NCBI GenBank assembly: GCA_003315335.1 | Contig: QNRL01000008.1 | Span: 303,855-341,263 of the forward strand | Length of the DNA stretch: 37,409 nucleotides | Direction: 5' to 3' | From: Pseudocitrobacter faecalis | Lineage (GTDB): Bacteria > Pseudomonadota > Gammaproteobacteria > Enterobacterales > Enterobacteriaceae | Part shown: piece after piece, positions 34,372 to 37,409 of the stretch | Position numbering within the stretch: position 1 is the stretch's first letter | Layout of the letters: each line of letters starts with the position of its first letter | Notes under the pieces: generated by a model | Told to the model about the DNA's origin: nothing | The model's database searches: none | Seen by the model: the letters and a program-made list of their open reading frames with translations, nothing else | Made by a program: the position numbers and the translations under genes

Positions 34372-34721
34372 ACATATACGATTTCATTAAAGACCCATAT
34401 ACATCAGTTTTGAAAGGATACAGGCCAAGCTATCTGGATTGTGTCGCAAGTTGCGCAGATTCATACCCATTGATTCTCACAGCGCCTTTTCGCATCTGGC
34501 TTGAGTTTAAAGATATATGGACTATGGAGGTTGGTGATTTAGTGAAGCTAATTTTCATGGTGCCAGTGGTTATGATTTATCCAATTATTACTCCCCTACT
34601 GATTTGGCCTGCTGGATATTACCTTCATAGAAGGCTCAAAACATATCCTGAGCGTAGACGTAGACAGATGGAAAGGCAGTCGAGATTAATAACACCCCTG
34701 CACGCTGATGGAGAGGAATGA
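34368..34721 (+). CDS. 117-residue membrane protein
   Basis: A soluble N-terminal part (MNIYDFIKDPYTSVLKGYRP), then hydrophobic segments around VKLIFMVPVVMIYPIITPLL, and a basic tail (HRRLKTYPERRRRQMERQSR). Probable inner membrane protein with the tail in the cytoplasm. No known family. Confidence 0.55.
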   Translation: MNIYDFIKDPYTSVLKGYRPSYLDCVASCADSYPLILTAPFRIWLEFKDIWTMEVGDLVKLIFMVPVVMIYPIITPLLIWPAGYYLHRRLKTYPERRRRQMERQSRLITPLHADGEE

Positions 34722-34942
34722 TGAGCAGGAAAAAGTATTGGTTTCTGAATGCTCTCTGGCAACTGGCTATGTACGGAATGCTTCTGGCATTTCACCAGTA
34801 CGAATCCTATGTGTTTGATTATAGCTGGCACTACAGGGCCGAGAGGATGTGGGTGTTTTGTGCGTTAATTGCCCTGGTGCATTCGGTTATGTATTACGTG
34901 TTACTTGAGGGGATAAATTGCTTCCCCCGCAAAAAAAAGTGA
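34721..34942 (+). CDS. 73-residue membrane protein
   Basis: MSRKKYWFLNALWQLAMYGM with two hydrophobic segments (about 9-24 and 46-63) and a basic end PRKKK. ATG 34721 has AGAGG 4 nt upstream and overlaps the upstream stop by one base. It probably acts with the preceding membrane protein; function unknown. Confidence 0.55.
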   Translation: MSRKKYWFLNALWQLAMYGMLLAFHQYESYVFDYSWHYRAERMWVFCALIALVHSVMYYVLLEGINCFPRKKK

Positions 34943-34952
34943 TGGAGGGAAT

Positions 34953-35309
34953 ATGGACGAATCAAGAAAGGCTTTCGAGCAATGGGTTGCAAGTACGACA
35001 AATTCAGATTTACACAGAGGGATAATGCTAGACAGGCGTGAGAGTGGTGGGTACAGCCATCTTGCAACCGAAAAAAAATGGGAGGCATGGCAGGCATCTC
35101 GCGCAGCTATCGAGATTGAATTGCCTAAACCACACGCTCATCTCATCTGGATTCAAGCCGGTCATGCACCTGACGACTATTGGGATGATGTTGCAGTTTC
35201 CTATAGCGAAAAGGATAAATGCTGCGACGGTTCAGAACGCTATCCGGTTCATGCGGGATGGGAAATTGAAGAGGTTCTCCGCGCCGCTGGAATCAAAGTG
35301 AAGGAGTGA
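34953..35309 (+). CDS. 118-residue Ea-type hypothetical protein
   Basis: The N-terminal module MDESRKAFEQWVASTTNSDL with WEAWQASRAAIEIELPK is the shared head of many mosaic phage proteins. The tail (DDYWDDVAVSYSEKDKCCDG then YPVHAGWEIEEVLRAAGIKV) is another exchangeable part. GGAGG lies about 7 nt upstream. Function unknown. Confidence 0.6.
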   Translation: MDESRKAFEQWVASTTNSDLHRGIMLDRRESGGYSHLATEKKWEAWQASRAAIEIELPKPHAHLIWIQAGHAPDDYWDDVAVSYSEKDKCCDGSERYPVHAGWEIEEVLRAAGIKVKE

Positions 35310-35311
35310 GT

Positions 35312-35551
35312 ATGAGCTTGTTTACATGCAGATGCGATTATTGCGGCAAGAGACGATTCAAAATGCTCAGTAAAGCGTATCCGTCAATATGGGAGTGGTG
35401 GAAAGTCTATCGGTTCTGCAATAGAGAATGTGCTAAAGCGTTCATCGACAGGTCTAGAGCGATAGATATAAAGCGATGGCATATGCTTTTCACCCCAATA
35501 ACAGATACTAAGACTGATTATAGGACTTACGATGAAGAAAATAACCTTTGA
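35312..35551 (+). CDS. 79-residue zinc-finger-like protein
   Basis: ATG 35312 with GGAG 5 nt upstream gives MSLFTCRCDYCGKRRFKMLS. A CxxC pair (CDYC) and a second pair (FCNRECAK) could bind zinc. It overlaps the ninB start by 20 bp. No named family. Confidence 0.55.
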   Translation: MSLFTCRCDYCGKRRFKMLSKAYPSIWEWWKVYRFCNRECAKAFIDRSRAIDIKRWHMLFTPITDTKTDYRTYDEENNL

Positions 35552-35969
35552 AATACGCTCTCCAGTTCATCAGCAGAACGCCATTCAAGCTATACAGCAA
35601 ATCCTTCCATCCTACGAAAAGCCAATCACAGTAACCATCTCCGAGAGAACGCGCTCAGGAGAGCAAAACAAACGTTTGTGGGCCACTTTGCGTGATATCT
35701 CTCAGCAGGTTAACTGGCATGGTCGATGGCTGGACGCTGAAAGCTGGAAGTGCATCTTCACCGCAGCACTGAAGAAGCAGGATGTGGTACCAAATCTGGA
35801 TAATAACGGGTTCGTGGTGATAGGTAAGTCAACCAGCAAGATGAGGGTTAGCGAGTTTGCAGAGCTTCTGGAGCTTATCCAGGCATTCGGTACAGAGCGC
35901 GGAATTAAGTGGTCTGACGAAGCCAGATTAGCGCTGGAGTGGAAAGCCAGATTTGGAGATGCGGCATGA
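35532..35969 (+). CDS. ninB: NinB, recombination mediator (Orf family)
   Basis: A 145-residue protein; lambda NinB/Orf has 146. The family core [20 protein letters not shown] then [15 protein letters not shown] is clear, as is the C-terminal [20 protein letters not shown]. It binds single-stranded DNA and SSB and stands in for RecFOR in phage recombination. It may work with the Sak4/SSB pair of the leftward operon. Confidence 0.93.
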   Translation: MKKITFEIRSPVHQQNAIQAIQQILPSYEKPITVTISERTRSGEQNKRLWATLRDISQQVNWHGRWLDAESWKCIFTAALKKQDVVPNLDNNGFVVIGKSTSKMRVSEFAELLELIQAFGTERGIKWSDEARLALEWKARFGDAA

Positions 35970-36136
35970 AACATTGCTACCGATGCGGAGAGCGCAAAGA
36001 CGACTATCGATTTCGACCAGGGCAACCTTACTGGCATCGATGGTGCATTCGGTGCGAAAGGACTCCAGTAGGTCAATTTCCACTGCCAGAGACAAAGGAG
36101 GATGTGTGGCAAGGCTCACATGGTTCCACCATTTAA
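35966..36136 (+). CDS. 56-residue zinc-ribbon protein in the nin region
   Basis: [20 protein letters not shown] then [17 protein letters not shown]. Two CxxC pairs (CYRC and CIRC) 20 residues apart form a likely zinc ribbon. Its ATG overlaps the ninB stop (ATGA). Not one of the nin proteins I can name. Confidence 0.6.
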   Translation: MKHCYRCGERKDDYRFRPGQPYWHRWCIRCERTPVGQFPLPETKEDVWQGSHGSTI

Positions 36137-36309
36137 ATCTCACCACCGACGAAGCAACAACCCTCATCAATCAGTACCACTCCCGCAACGTAAAAACTCA
36201 ACGAACGCTAAGCACAGACCCGCGCCTGTGGAATGTCGCTGCGCTTCTTCCTGAGTACGCGAAAGAACCGAGAGTGGATAAGAGATTTCAGCAGAAGATT
36301 TGGAGTTAG
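36106..36309 (+). CDS. 67-residue nin-region protein, GTG start
   Basis: GTG 36106 has AGGAGG 4 nt upstream and lies inside the end of the previous gene (31-bp overlap). The product [20 protein letters not shown] then [20 protein letters not shown] and a FQQKIWS end is well formed. No known function. Confidence 0.6.
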   Translation: MARLTWFHHLNLTTDEATTLINQYHSRNVKTQRTLSTDPRLWNVAALLPEYAKEPRVDKRFQQKIWS

Positions 36310-36311
36310 AT

Positions 36312-36824
36312 ATGGACTATTCACAGTTATCAGTAGAAAGATTGCATGAATTATTTCACTACCGCCCAGGCAATAAATCAAAGCCACTTGTCAGGAATAT
36401 TGATGTCACATACAACGCAAAAAAAGGAGATAGGCCGGGCGTTTTGGATAGCAAAGGCTACATGACCATATCTATTGATGGAAAAAAATATCGCCTTCAT
36501 CGGGTGGTGTTTTTCTTTTTCAATGGCCACTTCCCAGAGATAGTCGATCATATGGATGGAAACAAGCTGAACAATAGAATCTCAAACCTTAGGTCCGCAG
36601 ACAGCAGTCAAAATAACTGCAACGCAAAAATCGGTAAAAATAATACCTCAGGCATCAAAGGCGTTTCTTTTTCAAAAGGTTACTGGCTTGCTCAAATTAT
36701 GAAAGATGGAAAACGCATTCATCTCTATTCAGGAAAGTGCAAGGAAGAGGCCGTTAGAAGAAGGTTGGAAGCGGAGCGTATTCACGGCGAATTTTCCAAC
36801 AATGTGGATGCCAACCATGCTTAG
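36312..36824 (+). CDS. HNH endonuclease with AP2-like DNA-binding domain
   Basis: From ATG 36312 (GGAG 8 nt upstream), 170 residues. The HNH motif is LHRVVFFFFNGHFPEIVDHM then DGNKLNNRISNLR. It is followed by an AP2-type module (SGIKGVSFSKGYWLAQIMKD then GKRIHLYSGKCKEEA). This is the free-standing homing endonuclease type that inserts between phage genes. It sits in the nin region and overlaps the ninF start by 8 bp. AT-richer than its neighbours, suggesting separate transfer. Confidence 0.88.
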   Translation: MDYSQLSVERLHELFHYRPGNKSKPLVRNIDVTYNAKKGDRPGVLDSKGYMTISIDGKKYRLHRVVFFFFNGHFPEIVDHMDGNKLNNRISNLRSADSSQNNCNAKIGKNNTSGIKGVSFSKGYWLAQIMKDGKRIHLYSGKCKEEAVRRRLEAERIHGEFSNNVDANHA

Positions 36825-36990
36825 CCAATCAGAAGCCCAATCCTACGAACAGCAGAGCAACTCAAGAGCTATGACCTGCGCCAATTGCGGCGAAAAGCTT
36901 CATGTGCTGGAGATTCATATTTGTGAGCATTGTTGCAGCGAGCTAATGGCAGACCCTAACGGACAGATGCTGGAGGAAGATGATGGCTAG
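36817..36990 (+). CDS. ninF: NinF
   Basis: A 57-residue protein. SYEQQSNSRAMTCANCGEKL then HVLEIHICEHCCSELMADPN corresponds closely to lambda NinF, with zinc-binding CANC and CEHCC. Function unknown. ATG 36817 fits the family length; in-frame ATGs at 36802 and 36808 are alternatives. No good ribosome site precedes it, so translation probably depends on coupling to the overlapping HNH gene. Confidence 0.88.
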   Translation: MLSQSEAQSYEQQSNSRAMTCANCGEKLHVLEIHICEHCCSELMADPNGQMLEEDDG

Positions 36991-37201
36991 ACCTAAAACA
37001 CCTCCAAAGCCTTACTCTCAAAAAGAGAAAGACTACATAACCAGAGTAGCTGGCAAAGTTCCACTTCCGGTTATCGCATCGGCAATAAACAGGCCAGAAA
37101 GCGGCGTGCAACAATGGGCTAATGCTCATGGAATAAAGCTTCGTGTACCACATTCAATCATGATGAAGCACTGGAGGGAGCATGCGAACACCAAGGCGTA
37201 G
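36983..37201 (+). CDS. 72-residue nin-region protein, possible helix-turn-helix
   Basis: [20 protein letters not shown] then [20 protein letters not shown]. The segment [20 protein letters not shown] looks like a helix-turn-helix. GGAGG is 6 nt before ATG 36983, and an ATG one codon earlier is possible. It overlaps the ninF end. The family is common beside ninG in P22-like phages, unnamed by me. Confidence 0.6.
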   Translation: MARPKTPPKPYSQKEKDYITRVAGKVPLPVIASAINRPESGVQQWANAHGIKLRVPHSIMMKHWREHANTKA

Positions 37202-37409
37202 ATGCAAAAACGACGAATGCAGAGAATGGTTTCATCCGGCGTTCGCTAATCAGTGGTGGTGTTCTCCAGATTGCGGCACAAAGATAGCTCTGGAGCGAAG
37301 AAACAAGGAAAGAGAAAAAGCCGAGAAAGCAGCAGACAAGAAAAGACGACGAGAGGAACAGAAGCAGAAAGACAAGTTAAAGATTCGAAAGCTCGCCTTA
37401 AAGCCCCGC
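37182..37409 (+). CDS. ninG: NinG (Rap), truncated by the window end
   Basis: The first 76 residues of Nin[21 protein letters not shown] with zinc-type cysteines (CKNDEC, CSPDC), then a long charged coiled-coil ([20 protein letters not shown]). Lambda NinG/Rap is a Holliday-junction and D-loop resolving nuclease of about 200 residues. The start overlaps the previous gene by 20 bp; GGAGGG lies about 4 nt upstream. Confidence 0.88.
   Translation, partial: MRTPRRRCKNDECREWFHPAFANQWWCSPDCGTKIALERRNKEREKAEKAADKKRRREEQKQKDKLKIRKLALKPR

Noticed and set aside
1..37409. CRISPR arrays or insertion sequences
   Set aside because: No regularly spaced direct repeats of CRISPR type and no transposase frame seen; the only mobile genes are the prophage and its HNH endonuclease.

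Overview
The window is enterobacterial chromosome of the Salmonella/Citrobacter/Escherichia group, followed by the left half of a lambda-type prophage. The host gene order selU-purK-purE-lpxH-ppiB-cysS-ybcI-...-ybcJ-folD-fim-argU is that of the E. coli K-12 region where prophage DLP12 lies. FimA, FimZ and a FimY-like gene look more like Salmonella or Citrobacter than K-12. Genus is inferred from recalled family sequences and was not tested by search.

Region 1 (1-1431): a tandem array of at least three copies of a small DUF2931-type gene with a signal peptide; the first copy is cut by the window edge. Region 2 (1446-12061): housekeeping genes. These are tRNA 2-selenouridine synthase, purine synthesis (purE-purK with a PurR box), lipid A synthesis (lpxH), cyclophilin B, CysRS, a YbcI-type membrane protein, YbcJ and FolD. 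Two things interrupt the conserved order: a duplicated, diverged 3' end of cysS among palindromic repeats (7122-7533), and a two-gene cassette (glucose-family PTS permease plus LacI-type repressor) with twin palindromic operators (8131-10812).

Region 3 (12062-20983): a complete type 1 fimbrial cluster, fimA-I-C-D-H-F on the plus strand, then the regulators fimZ and fimY on the minus strand. FimW and an inversion switch are not seen. FimY starts with a cluster of AGA/AGG codons. The tRNA that reads them, tRNA-Arg(UCU) (argU, called fimU in Salmonella), is 308 bp away and is also the prophage attachment site.

Region 4 (21061-37409): a lambdoid prophage. The leftward PL operon runs N, several small genes, CIII-like and Kil-like genes, a Sak4-type annealing ATPase, SSB, accessory genes, xis and int. 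The immunity region has CI, OL/PL and OR/PR, Cro, nutL and nutR, CII, PRE and the oop antisense RNA. The rightward operon has an O-type initiator with iterons, a fused primase-helicase and a nin region (ninB, small zinc-binding proteins, an HNH endonuclease, ninF, ninG) that runs off the window. The early genes look intact; nothing seen marks the prophage as decayed in this half.

The most notable arrangement is that the integration target of the prophage is a tRNA gene known in Salmonella to limit FimY translation, so the prophage supplies the 3' part of a tRNA that probably controls the neighbouring fimbrial genes.
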